NCBI GenBank assembly: GCA_016931365.1
Contig: JAFGEY010000157.1
Coordinates: forward strand, 1-7,582
DNA length: 7,582 bases
Direction: 5' to 3'
From: Anaerolineae bacterium
GTDB taxonomy: Bacteria; Chloroflexota; Anaerolineae; JAFGEY01
This document shows positions 1-6,991 of the stretch, piece after piece. A program made the position numbers and the translations under genes. Each line of letters starts with the position of its first letter. Within the stretch, counting starts at the first letter, position 1. Under the pieces are notes generated by a model. The model did no database searches, was not told where the DNA came from, and worked only from the letters and a program-made list of their open reading frames with translations.

Positions 1-1809
1 AATTATTTCACCTCCAACCGGCCCATCTCGTCGTTCGAGTCGGAGCGGGCGCGTTTTTTGGGCGACCACGAGTACGGTACCTGGGCCAACCCGTTGAGCC
101 TGCAAAACGACGAACTGAGCTGCTATGAGGCCCGGCGCGGCGACAACATCGGCGCGCTGCTGCACCACCTGGGCGAAATTCGGCCCGGCGAAACGGCGCG
201 GCTGATCGTCCAGTTGGGGCAGGTGGAAAACCTGGTCGCGTCGATGCCCGAGATCGAACGGTATCGCAGCGAGGCGCAGATCGATCTGGAATTGCAGAAA
301 ATGGCCGCGTTTTGGGACGAATACCTGTCTAAAATGCAGGTGCAGACGCCCGACACCAATTTCAACCGGATGATCAACGTCCACAATCCGCGGCAATGCC
401 ACACCACGTTCAACTGGTCGCGCTATTTGTCACTCTATCAGTTGGGTTTTGGCGCGCGGGGCATCGGCTTTCGCGACAGCACGCAGGACGCGATGGGCGT
501 GATCGGCAGTATGCCCCATGCGGCCAGGGCGCTGCTGGTCAAGCTGCTCAACGTGCAAAAGCGCAGCGGCTCGGCGATGCACCAGTTCAACCCGCTGACG
601 ATGGTGGCCACGGCGGGCGATGCGTGCGAGATGCCAGACCGTCCGCAGTATTACAGCGACGACCACCTGTGGGCCGTCCTTGCCGTGTGCGCCTACCTCA
701 AGGAGACCAACGACCTGGCCTTTCTCGACCGGGTGGTTCCTTTTTATGACCAGGATGAACAGGAACAACAGATCGAGTCGAGCACGGTGTGGGAGCACCT
801 CAAACGGGGCATCGAGTTCACCCGCCACGACCTGGGCCAGCACGGCCTGCCGCTGCTCGGGTTCGCCGACTGGAACGACCCCGGCAACCTGCCTGCCGGC
901 GCCGAGTCGCTGTTTACGGCTTTTCTCTACGGCAAGGCCTTGCGCGAGATGATCGATTTGGCCGGATACATCGGCGATGAGGGTCTGGCGCAAAAGTACG
1001 AGCAGTATTATCAAGAGATGAAGCAAACCGTCAACGCGCTGGCCTGGGACGGCGAGTGGTACATTCGCTATTTCGACTGGGATGGCTTGCCGGTCGGCTC
1101 GCACATCAACGTGCAGGGGCAGATTTACACCAACGCCCAATCGTGGTCGGTCATTTCCGGGTTCGCCACACCGGAGCGCGCCCTGCTGGCGATGGACGCG
1201 GTGCGCGAGCGGCTGAATACGTCCAAGGGGATCAAGTTGAGTGCGCCCGGCTACAACGGCTATAACCCGGCCAAGGGTGGCGTGACCACCTATCCGCCCG
1301 GGGTCAAGGAGAACGGTGGCATTTTCCTGCACACCAATCCGTGGGTGATGATCGCCGAGACGATGCTTGGGCGCGGCGATCGCGCGTTCGAGTATTACAG
1401 CCAGATCAACCCGGCGGCCAAGAACGACTGCATCGACGAGTTCGAGTGTGAGCCTTACGTCTATCCGCAGAACATCCTGGGCGACGAGCACCCGCAGTTC
1501 GGGCTGGCGCGCAACAGCTGGCTCAGCGGCACGGCCTCGTGGTGCTACCAGGCGGCGACCCAGTTCATCCTCGGCGTGCGGCCCACCTACGACGGCTTGC
1601 TGGTCGATCCGTGCATCCCCACCTGTTGGAATAGCTTGCGGGTAACGCGCCAGTTTCGCGGCGCAAGCTATGAAATCGAAGTACAGAATCCCGACCACGT
1701 CAGCAAGGGTGTCAAGGCGGTGGTTGTGGATGGCGAGGTGATCGAAGGTCATTTGCTGCCCATTTTCGAGGCCGGGAGCGCGCACCGGGTGCTGGTGGTG
1801 ATGGGATAA
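1..1809 (+). CDS. GH94 family glycoside phosphorylase (cellobiose/chitobiose phosphorylase-like), 5' truncated by window edge
   Basis: Family GH94 enzymes cleave beta-linked disaccharides with inorganic phosphate in the cytoplasm, giving an alpha-sugar 1-phosphate and a free sugar, and save ATP compared with hydrolysis. The frame is open from base 1; 602 residues are visible, so about 200 N-terminal residues (most of the beta-sandwich domain) lie upstream if the protein has the usual length near 800. Numbering from base 1, the (alpha/alpha)6 catalytic part shows GFRDSTQD (156-163), YSDDHLW, DWND (290-293, the motif carrying the general-acid Asp), IFLHTNPW (441-448, phosphate-binding His444) and NSWLSGTASW (505-514, phosphate-binding Thr511). 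The C-terminal domain has the typical GLLVDPCIP and FRGASYEIEV segments. All core catalytic motifs are intact. The family call is secure; the substrate (cellobiose, chitobiose, laminaribiose, cellobionic acid or another) cannot be read from the fragment. The gene ends in TAA, 58 bases before the next gene. Confidence 0.93.
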   Translation, partial: NYFTSNRPISSFESERARFLGDHEYGTWANPLSLQNDELSCYEARRGDNIGALLHHLGEIRPGETARLIVQLGQVENLVASMPEIERYRSEAQIDLELQKMAAFWDEYLSKMQVQTPDTNFNRMINVHNPRQCHTTFNWSRYLSLYQLGFGARGIGFRDSTQDAMGVIGSMPHAARALLVKLLNVQKRSGSAMHQFNPLTMVATAGDACEMPDRPQYYSDDHLWAVLAVCAYLKETNDLAFLDRVVPFYDQDEQEQQIESSTVWEHLKRGIEFTRHDLGQHGLPLLGFADWNDPGNLPAGAESLFTAFLYGKALREMIDLAGYIGDEGLAQKYEQYYQEMKQTVNALAWDGEWYIRYFDWDGLPVGSHINVQGQIYTNAQSWSVISGFATPERALLAMDAVRERLNTSKGIKLSAPGYNGYNPAKGGVTTYPPGVKENGGIFLHTNPWVMIAETMLGRGDRAFEYYSQINPAAKNDCIDEFECEPYVYPQNILGDEHPQFGLARNSWLSGTASWCYQAATQFILGVRPTYDGLLVDPCIPTCWNSLRVTRQFRGASYEIEVQNPDHVSKGVKAVVVDGEVIEGHLLPIFEAGSAHRVLVVMG

Positions 1810-1817
1810 AACTTGTA

Positions 1818-1846
1818 CTTTCCGGAAGCTCCAAGCTTTCGGAAAG
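1818..1846. repeat. Intergenic 13-bp inverted repeat (hairpin) between genes 1 and 2
   Basis: The arms CTTTCCGGAAGCT (1818-1830) and AGCTTTCGGAAAG (1834-1846) pair along all 13 positions with a single G-U wobble, around a three-base CCA loop. Each arm is also nearly palindromic in itself around TTCCGGAA/TTTCGGAAA, so the two arms are near direct repeats as well. It fills most of the 58-base gap and ends 11 bases before the AAGGAA ribosome-binding site of the next gene. No T-run follows, so it is not a standard intrinsic terminator. It could be an mRNA processing or stabilising hairpin that sets different levels for the flanking genes, a dispersed repeat unit, or a protein-binding site. I saw no second copy in this window. 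Confidence 0.8.
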
Positions 1847-1867
1847 GTCATTGTATAAGGAATTGCA

Positions 1868-3877
1868 ATGGACGAGACGAAACAGCCTCTTGCTCTGCCA
1901 GAAGGGTTCGATCCTGAAACCAATATGGTCGCCAAGGTGACCGAAAACGGGACCTTTCACGAGTCGCGGCGTGGCGCTTCGTTGGCCGCCCAATTGGTCG
2001 AAAACGGCACACCGTCCGACCTGGCGCTGGCCCACCGGGTGCTCGACGCGACGCTTAAGGCTCAGGAGCGCCACCCCAACGATCCGCACTATGGCAACTG
2101 GATGTGGATGATCGAAGACGAGGTGGTACAGGACCTCAATGCGGTCGAGTTTAATCTGAGTCACCTGATCCCGATGATGCTTCGGATTGTACGGCAACCC
2201 GCGCATTCGGATCGACTTGAACCGACAATGCAGGCGCGCGTCCTGGAGGCGATCCGCCTGGGGCTGGACGAAATCTGCCGTCTCGATGTGCTGGTCGCCT
2301 ATTCCAATATTGTCATACTTGACATCGTCAACTCGTGCCTGGGCGGCGAACTGCTGGGCGACCCGGCCATCGCCGCGCGCGGCTATCGCAGGCTGGTCGA
2401 GTGGATGGCCTTTACCGATCAAAGCGGCATCCCCTTTGAGTACAACAGCCCGACCTACACCGCGGTGACCATTCGCACGCTCAAGATACTTGCTGACCAC
2501 GTGCAGCACAAAGACACGCGCATCCGTGCGCGGACGGCAGCGGCGCGATTAGGCCTCAGCGTGGCGCTGCACCTGCACCAGTCAACCGGTCGCTGGGCCG
2601 GGCCGCACAGCCGCGCCTACCAGCCAACTTTGGCCTGCGAGACGGCCCCTGAAGTCGAGATGTTCAAAGGCTGGATCGCCGACGGTACACTGCCCGCCTG
2701 GCTGCTCGACCTGCTGGGCGACCGTCCGGAATCGTTCCAGGTGCGCGAGACGGCGTTTGCCCTCCGCGATATGGGCATTACTACCTGGCATAGCCGTTCT
2801 TTTGCGCTGGGGGTGAGCACCAGCGCATTCGGCGATCAATCCAACGCGGCGATGGTGCACATTCACCGACCCGGCGCGGAGAAACCCGGCGTATTTTACA
2901 CCCGCTATCTGATCAACGACAAGTGGCTGGGCGACTTTTACCACCCCACTGACCGCACCTCGTCGCGCAACCTGATCGAAGAAGGACAATTTTTCGGCGT
3001 GCAGGACGGCCCGCGGGCGATCTGTCTGTATGCGCCGGGGCACCTGGGCGTGATTCGCAGCGCCAAGGCCGCCTTGATCTGGACCGGGATCGATCACATT
3101 GACGAAATTTGGGTTGGTGAGCGCAAGATCGAGTCGCTGCCCGCCGACGTGCCTCCGGGTACGACGGTCGTCGTCGGCAGCGGAGAGGCTTTGATTGCCG
3201 TGCGCCCGCTGGCCCGCACCGATCTGGGCCGCGACGCGCCGATCCGGCTGATCGAGCGGGCAGGTGACCTGGTGCTGGAAATATACAATTACCTCGGTCC
3301 GGACAAGGCGTTCTGGGAGATGGACTGGCCCGGCGCATTTTACCGGGGCAAGCCGCAAAACGGATTTTACCTGGAGGCCGCCGAGCGCCTCGACTATGCT
3401 GATGGACGAGCCTTTGCACAGGTCGTCGATAGTGGTATACTTGAAGACGAGGCCATGGCGACTTTTGTCTATGCCGGCGACAAGGAACGGCTGCGGCAGG
3501 TGCAGTATACGCGCAACGGCAAAGCGCTGGGCATCGAGGTCGATCTGATGGCCTGGCGCTGCAAGCGCCGCTGGACGCACCAGGGTGAGATTGGCTGGCC
3601 GATGCTCGAATCGCCGGTCGCCAGAGAAGCAAGAGGTGGGCAGGTCACGGTGGGCGAGGCGACCCTGATCTGCGGCCCGGAGGCTGGCTGGCTGCTTGCC
3701 TGCTCGGGACGAAATCGTTACATAGCCGGCTACCATGGCCTTGTTCCCGCGCCGCTCAAACTGTCTGTGACGGAGATCGAGAACACCGTGCGCACGCTGG
3801 TTGAGATTCCGTCGATGGGCTGTGGGACGGTGGTGTGGGACAACGGCCAGATCAAGGTGGAAATGATCGACCCTTAA
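1868..3877 (+). CDS. Uncharacterised cytoplasmic (alpha/alpha)-toroid protein, heparinase/polysaccharide-lyase-like
   Basis: A 669-residue protein whose family I do not recognise with certainty. The ATG is well supported: AAGGAA lies 5 bases upstream (1857-1862). No signal peptide or membrane segment is visible, so it should act in the cytoplasm. Residues ~35-280 are helical and read like an alpha/alpha toroid, with conserved-looking clusters GNWMWMIEDE (76-85), EYNSPTYT (191-198) and GPHSRAY (245-251). Asn193, Tyr197, His247, Arg249 and Tyr251 are the kind of Asn/His/Tyr/Arg set used by toroid-fold polysaccharide lyases and are the obvious active-site candidates. Residues ~290-660 are beta-rich and resemble the C-terminal beta-sandwich of heparinase II/III-type proteins. 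The position between a GH94 phosphorylase and a GH4 glycosidase supports work on an imported oligosaccharide. It could be a lyase, a hydrolase or a non-catalytic relative; the fold call is inference from sequence texture. Confidence 0.6.
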   Translation: MDETKQPLALPEGFDPETNMVAKVTENGTFHESRRGASLAAQLVENGTPSDLALAHRVLDATLKAQERHPNDPHYGNWMWMIEDEVVQDLNAVEFNLSHLIPMMLRIVRQPAHSDRLEPTMQARVLEAIRLGLDEICRLDVLVAYSNIVILDIVNSCLGGELLGDPAIAARGYRRLVEWMAFTDQSGIPFEYNSPTYTAVTIRTLKILADHVQHKDTRIRARTAAARLGLSVALHLHQSTGRWAGPHSRAYQPTLACETAPEVEMFKGWIADGTLPAWLLDLLGDRPESFQVRETAFALRDMGITTWHSRSFALGVSTSAFGDQSNAAMVHIHRPGAEKPGVFYTRYLINDKWLGDFYHPTDRTSSRNLIEEGQFFGVQDGPRAICLYAPGHLGVIRSAKAALIWTGIDHIDEIWVGERKIESLPADVPPGTTVVVGSGEALIAVRPLARTDLGRDAPIRLIERAGDLVLEIYNYLGPDKAFWEMDWPGAFYRGKPQNGFYLEAAERLDYADGRAFAQVVDSGILEDEAMATFVYAGDKERLRQVQYTRNGKALGIEVDLMAWRCKRRWTHQGEIGWPMLESPVAREARGGQVTVGEATLICGPEAGWLLACSGRNRYIAGYHGLVPAPLKLSVTEIENTVRTLVEIPSMGCGTVVWDNGQIKVEMIDP

Positions 3878-3957
3878 CCATAGACTGCTGATTGCCGACG
3901 AACCGGCTGCGGCCGGAGTTCGGTGGTCTAGACAAAGGTAGAGGAGTCGAAAGCAAA
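3878..3957 (+). other. 80-base intergenic gap between genes 2 and 3
   Basis: A short non-coding gap. The only structure seen is a small GC hairpin, CCGGC (3903-3907) and GCCGG (3912-3916) around TGCG, with no T-run, so it is not convincing as a terminator. No recognisable -35/-10 pair was found. The ribosome-binding site of gene 3 lies at its right end. Confidence 0.5.
3941..3946 (+). promoter_or_regulatory. Ribosome-binding site deciding the start of gene 3
   Basis: GAGGAG stands 11 bases before the ATG at 3958. The spacing is slightly long, but it is the only good Shine-Dalgarno sequence in the gap, and it favours this ATG over the in-frame TTG at 3892, which has none. Confidence 0.65.
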
Positions 3958-4647
3958 ATGACCAATTCGTCAAGTCCCAGATTTTGTGGCCAATGCGGTG
4001 CGCCGCTGCACGCCGACGCTCTTTTTTGCAGTATGTGCGGCCGCGCGGTGCCCCAATCGCCGCCACAGCAAGTATCAGGGCAGCAGCAAGCGCCGCAACA
4101 GTTCCAACAACCGTATTCGCCACCACAGCAGCAACAGCCACAGCCGTCACCGCGGCCGGCTTTTGCTCCTCCTGCCGAGCCGATTTTGGGCATCGTGCCC
4201 GGCTTGCAGCGGCAGAGCGGATTCCTGGGCATGAAGGTCGAGTCGTTCAATCTGATCGCCACCCCACACCGGCTGGTGCTGGCCTTTATCCCCCAAGAGA
4301 TGATGAACGAGGCGGTCAATGCCGCGCGCAACGAGGCCAAATCTGAGGGCAAAGGCTGGCTGGGGCAGGTGGCGGCGCAAATGGGCTGGCTGAACGTGAT
4401 CTGCCGCCAATACCAGACGATGTCCGTCGAAGCGATCCTGGCTCAGACGCCGGGCAGCTTTTTCATCGCCCTGCCGACGATCCGCCGGGTGCGTCTGGAT
4501 GACGTGTACGATCAGGACAACAACCACGCCGGAACCGAGCTGGTGGTCGAGACGACCGGCGGCAAGCACAAGTTCAAGCTGGTGGGGATGTCAGCCCGGG
4601 ATGCGCGAAACGTCCTCAAGCAGGTTTTGGGAGGTATCGTCAAATGA
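3958..4647 (+). CDS. Zinc-ribbon protein with Gln/Pro linker and PH/GRAM-like C-terminal domain
   Basis: A 229-residue soluble protein of unknown role. Cys10, Cys13, Cys24 and Cys27 form a CxxCG...FCxxCG zinc ribbon, a small metal-binding fold usually used for protein or nucleic-acid contacts. Residues 32-75 are a low-complexity Gln/Pro linker, probably disordered. Residues ~76-229 alternate beta strands (KVESFNLIATPHRLVLAFI, then SFFIALPTIRRVRLDDVY and TELVVETTGGKHKFKLVG) with a helical insert at ~99-130 and end in a helix. This is the pattern of PH/GRAM-like domains in bacterial zinc-ribbon proteins; that assignment is inference. The ATG is preferred over an in-frame TTG at 3892 because of its ribosome-binding site and because the ribbon then starts at the same place as in the next gene. 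The stop overlaps the next start as ATGA, so the two are probably translated together. There is no signal peptide or membrane segment, so it is cytoplasmic. Confidence 0.8.
   Translation: MTNSSSPRFCGQCGAPLHADALFCSMCGRAVPQSPPQQVSGQQQAPQQFQQPYSPPQQQQPQPSPRPAFAPPAEPILGIVPGLQRQSGFLGMKVESFNLIATPHRLVLAFIPQEMMNEAVNAARNEAKSEGKGWLGQVAAQMGWLNVICRQYQTMSVEAILAQTPGSFFIALPTIRRVRLDDVYDQDNNHAGTELVVETTGGKHKFKLVGMSARDARNVLKQVLGGIVK
4051..4182 (+). repeat. Gln/Pro-rich low-complexity linker in gene 3
   Basis: Codons 32-75 consist largely of CAG/CAA and CCN, with runs such as GQQQAPQQFQQ and PPQQQQPQPSP. The irregular CAR/CCN composition marks an interdomain linker, likely disordered, between the zinc ribbon and the PH-like domain. 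Such tracts change length easily by replication slippage. Confidence 0.75.
4629..4634 (+). promoter_or_regulatory. Ribosome-binding site of gene 4, inside gene 3
   Basis: GGGAGG lies 9 bases before the ATG at 4644, within the last codons of gene 3. Together with the ATGA stop/start overlap this points to translational coupling of the two zinc-ribbon genes. Confidence 0.75.
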
Positions 4648-6965
4648 GCGCACCCCAGTATTGCCATCGCTGTGGAGCACCGCTGCGTCCCGGCATCAAG
4701 TTTTGCGGCCAATGCGGGCAGGTCGTGCTGCCGCCACCGGCAGCGCCGCAGCCGGGTACGCCGGTGCAGTCTGAACCTCAACAGCTGGTTTATCCATTCC
4801 AGCAGCCGGCTTATCCGCTTCAGCAGCAAGCCTACCTGCCGCCCCAGCAGGCTTATCCACCGGCCTATGCGCCGCCACGGCGACCCAAACGGCGGTCAGG
4901 GCTGGGCTGCTGGCTGACGCTGCTTGTCCTGTTTGTGCTGCTGCTGGCCTGCGTGGGCGGCGGCCTGACCTGGGCGCTGACGGCTTCCCGCCGCACGCTG
5001 AGCCTGGCCTCAAGGACCAAACTGCTCACCCAGACGGTCGCCGTCTCCGGCGGCGAGATTCGGGTGTCCAACCCCAACGGTGAGATCGACGGGCTGAGCA
5101 TCGACGTTCCGCCGGATGCCTATCCAAAGGAAACCAGGTTTACCATCTCAACCCGGCCGATCAAAACGCATCGTTTTGGCGACCTGTTCGACCCGATCAC
5201 GCCGCTGATCACCATCGACAACGGGCACGGCTTGGCCGCCGAGCCGATGAGGGTCGAAATCCCCATCCGGCTTGGGCCGGACGAGTTTGCGATGGCCTTT
5301 TTCTGGGATCCGCGCACCGGCAAGCTGGAAGGCATCCCCCTGATCGGCCTGACTGCCGACAAGATCACCCTGGTCACGTCGCACTTTACCGAACTGGTCG
5401 TTTCCAGGGTCAAAGTCGACAAGCTGGGCAAGGTGACGGTCGAAACCGGCTTTGCGCCCGGCGTCGACGACTGGCAGTTCACCAACTATGGCTCGATCAT
5501 TGCCCCCGGCGGGCACTGCGCCGGGCAGTCGATTTCGATGATGTGGTATTATTACGAAAAACGGCTCGGCGCGGGCGAGCGTCCGCTGTATGGCCGCTAT
5601 GACAACAACAACTATGGTTTTGGCACGATCGATTTCTACGAGGACGATTCCTGGGACTACCGACTGGCTTCGACCGTGCAGCTCGCGGTAGATTGGGACG
5701 CCAAAAGCCGCATTCTGTTCAACGCGTTGGGCTGGGCCAGTGATAGCCTCACCTGGCACGCCTTTGCCTATTCGATGGCTCTGACCGGCGAGCCGCAATA
5801 TATGGCCATCGGCCGCTATGAAAAGGACGCCGAGGGCAACGATGTGCGGCGCGGACACGCCATCGTCGCCTACCGCATCGACGGCAACAGTATCTATGTC
5901 GCCGATCCAAACTATCCGGGCCAGGCCAATCGCACCATCCGCTACGAAAATGATGCCTTTTTGCCCTATGCTTCCGGCGATAATGCCAATGATATTGCCG
6001 CCAACGGGGCCAAAGCCTACACTGAAATCCGCTATATGGCCAAGTCGGCGTTGGTCGATTGGGATCAGATCGGCGTCGAATATGCCAAGATGCTCAAAGG
6101 CGAGGTCGGCAAAGACCGCTTCCCCTCTTACATCCTCTCGGTGCTGCGCTACGACTCGAAGGCCAGACAGATCGAATGGCAGATCGACCCGGTGTTGATC
6201 GAGATCGATGAGGCGGAAACGGCGCTGCCCGGGGAGGATTATCGCGGCAAACTGCGTTTTGGTGTTGGTATGCCGGCCGGCAGCAAGTACGGGGTGGCTG
6301 TATATGACGGCACAAAACTGGTTGAAACGAAACTGGCCGGCGCCGATGGCAAGGTCACTCTCGACGTGCCGCTCAAACCTGGCATCAACGACCTGGGTTT
6401 TCACATCGTCAGCATCAAGGAAGAAACGATCAACGGACAGCAGGTCAAAAAATATTACGACAATGATTTCAGGCGCGTCAAGGTCATTTATGAACTGCCC
6501 GACCTGAGCGGTGTTTGGGAAGGCGCCTATCGCGTCCAGGACGCCGGCAAGGTGCTGCAATATGTCGAAGACATCCTGACCCAGTTTGTGTTGGCGCTCG
6601 GCCTGACTGACAGCGAAGCCAAAGCGCGCGAGGCCGCGGCCGGAGCGATCACCGTGGATCCAAATTTGTACAACGACCGCCCGATCCGCATCGCGTTGGA
6701 AGCCGTCGACCCGGACAAGCTGGATCGCTACCGGGCGACGGTTCAGACCGTGGCTGATGATGGTACGCTGTCGGAAATGGAGACCGAGGCGACCTTTAAG
6801 GCGGGCATATTCACGGTCACGTTCACAGCCGCCGATGGCTCCAGGATGATCCTGACCGGCCAGCTTGATGGCAAGGATCGCCTGGTGGGCCCGTTCGGCA
6901 TCACCGTCTGGGGCTTTATCAAGGACGGCATCACCGGCGAGTGGGAGTTGGAAAGAGTGGAGTAA
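4644..6965 (+). CDS. Membrane-anchored zinc-ribbon protein with external ZU5-like and papain-like cysteine peptidase domains
   Basis: A 773-residue multidomain protein of unknown biological role. Order: zinc ribbon (Cys7, Cys10, Cys21, Cys24); Gln/Pro/Tyr heptad linker (46-73); basic patch RRPKRR (79-84); one transmembrane helix (~87-113). The positive-inside rule puts the ribbon in the cytoplasm and the rest outside. Residues ~132-256 resemble a ZU5-type beta domain (LSIDVPPDAYPKETRFTIS, ending TSHFTELVV). Residues ~275-470 resemble a papain-like/C39-like peptidase: GGHCAGQS with Cys292, RRGHAIVAYRI with His405, and IYVADPNYPG with Asp421 or Asn423, in the usual Cys-His-Asp order. Residues ~515-616 look Ig-like. 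Residues ~620-773 form a beta-rich, lipocalin-like domain bounded by LSGVWEGAY and ITGEWELERV. The catalytic set looks complete, so activity is plausible, but no substrate is evident. The start is fixed by GGGAGG and the ATGA overlap with the preceding gene, whose zinc ribbon it shares. Peptidase domain confidence is good; the ZU5 and lipocalin labels are weaker. Confidence 0.8.
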   Translation: MSAPQYCHRCGAPLRPGIKFCGQCGQVVLPPPAAPQPGTPVQSEPQQLVYPFQQPAYPLQQQAYLPPQQAYPPAYAPPRRPKRRSGLGCWLTLLVLFVLLLACVGGGLTWALTASRRTLSLASRTKLLTQTVAVSGGEIRVSNPNGEIDGLSIDVPPDAYPKETRFTISTRPIKTHRFGDLFDPITPLITIDNGHGLAAEPMRVEIPIRLGPDEFAMAFFWDPRTGKLEGIPLIGLTADKITLVTSHFTELVVSRVKVDKLGKVTVETGFAPGVDDWQFTNYGSIIAPGGHCAGQSISMMWYYYEKRLGAGERPLYGRYDNNNYGFGTIDFYEDDSWDYRLASTVQLAVDWDAKSRILFNALGWASDSLTWHAFAYSMALTGEPQYMAIGRYEKDAEGNDVRRGHAIVAYRIDGNSIYVADPNYPGQANRTIRYENDAFLPYASGDNANDIAANGAKAYTEIRYMAKSALVDWDQIGVEYAKMLKGEVGKDRFPSYILSVLRYDSKARQIEWQIDPVLIEIDEAETALPGEDYRGKLRFGVGMPAGSKYGVAVYDGTKLVETKLAGADGKVTLDVPLKPGINDLGFHIVSIKEETINGQQVKKYYDNDFRRVKVIYELPDLSGVWEGAYRVQDAGKVLQYVEDILTQFVLALGLTDSEAKAREAAAGAITVDPNLYNDRPIRIALEAVDPDKLDRYRATVQTVADDGTLSEMETEATFKAGIFTVTFTAADGSRMILTGQLDGKDRLVGPFGITVWGFIKDGITGEWELERVE
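4779..4862 (+). repeat. Four tandem 21-bp units encoding a Gln/Ala/Tyr/Pro heptad in gene 4
   Basis: Four consecutive heptapeptides, QQLVYPF, QQPAYPL, QQQAYLP and PQQAYPP (residues 46-73), keep Tyr at exact 7-residue spacing (50, 57, 64, 71). The DNA units are each 21 bases and degenerate, with different codons used for the same residue (CAG/CAA, TAT/TAC), so the repeat is old or kept at protein level rather than freshly duplicated. It forms the linker between the zinc ribbon and the membrane helix. Confidence 0.8.
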
Positions 6966-6975
6966 AATCAAATTC

Positions 6976-6983
6976 AAAGGAGA
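6976..6983 (+). promoter_or_regulatory. Strong ribosome-binding site of gene 5
   Basis: AAAGGAGA is the best Shine-Dalgarno match in the window, with the AGGAG core ending 9 bases before the ATG at 6992. The 26-base gap is AT-rich, unlike the surrounding sequence, which should leave the site unstructured and favour high expression of the GH4 gene. Confidence 0.8.
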
Positions 6984-6991
6984 ATGTAAAA

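Noticed and set aside
1818..1859. Promoter for gene 2 (TTGTAC and TATAAG elements)
   Set aside because: TTGTAC at 1813-1818 and TATAAG at 1854-1859 are 35 bases apart, twice the usual spacing, and TATAAG overlaps the ribosome-binding site.
430..1935. Long open frame on the - strand opposite gene 1
   Set aside because: It mirrors the GC-rich codon pattern of the GH94 gene, encodes a low-complexity Arg/His/Gln/Val-rich product with no recognisable motif, and runs across the intergenic hairpin.
3903..3916. Small GC hairpin between genes 2 and 3 as a terminator
   Set aside because: Only 5 base pairs and no following T-run; such short stems are common by chance in GC-rich DNA.
3892..3957. In-frame TTG start adding 22 residues to gene 3
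   Set aside because: No ribosome-binding site precedes it, the extra residues have no recognisable feature, and the ATG at 3958 has GAGGAG and places the zinc ribbon as in gene 4.
2582..4150. Long open frame on the - strand opposite genes 2 and 3
   Set aside because: A shadow of the real genes: it spans two of them and the gap, and its product has no domain-like motifs.
4941..4952. Lipobox-like LLAC (residues 100-103) in gene 4
   Set aside because: It lies in the middle of a long transmembrane helix preceded by about 85 residues including a zinc ribbon, so it does not fit a lipoprotein signal peptide; a membrane anchor explains it better.
6984..6989. ATG followed at once by TAA just before gene 5
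   Set aside because: It starts only one base after the AGGAG core and has the look of chance in an AT-rich leader; the ATG at 6992 has proper spacing and a GH4 protein behind it.
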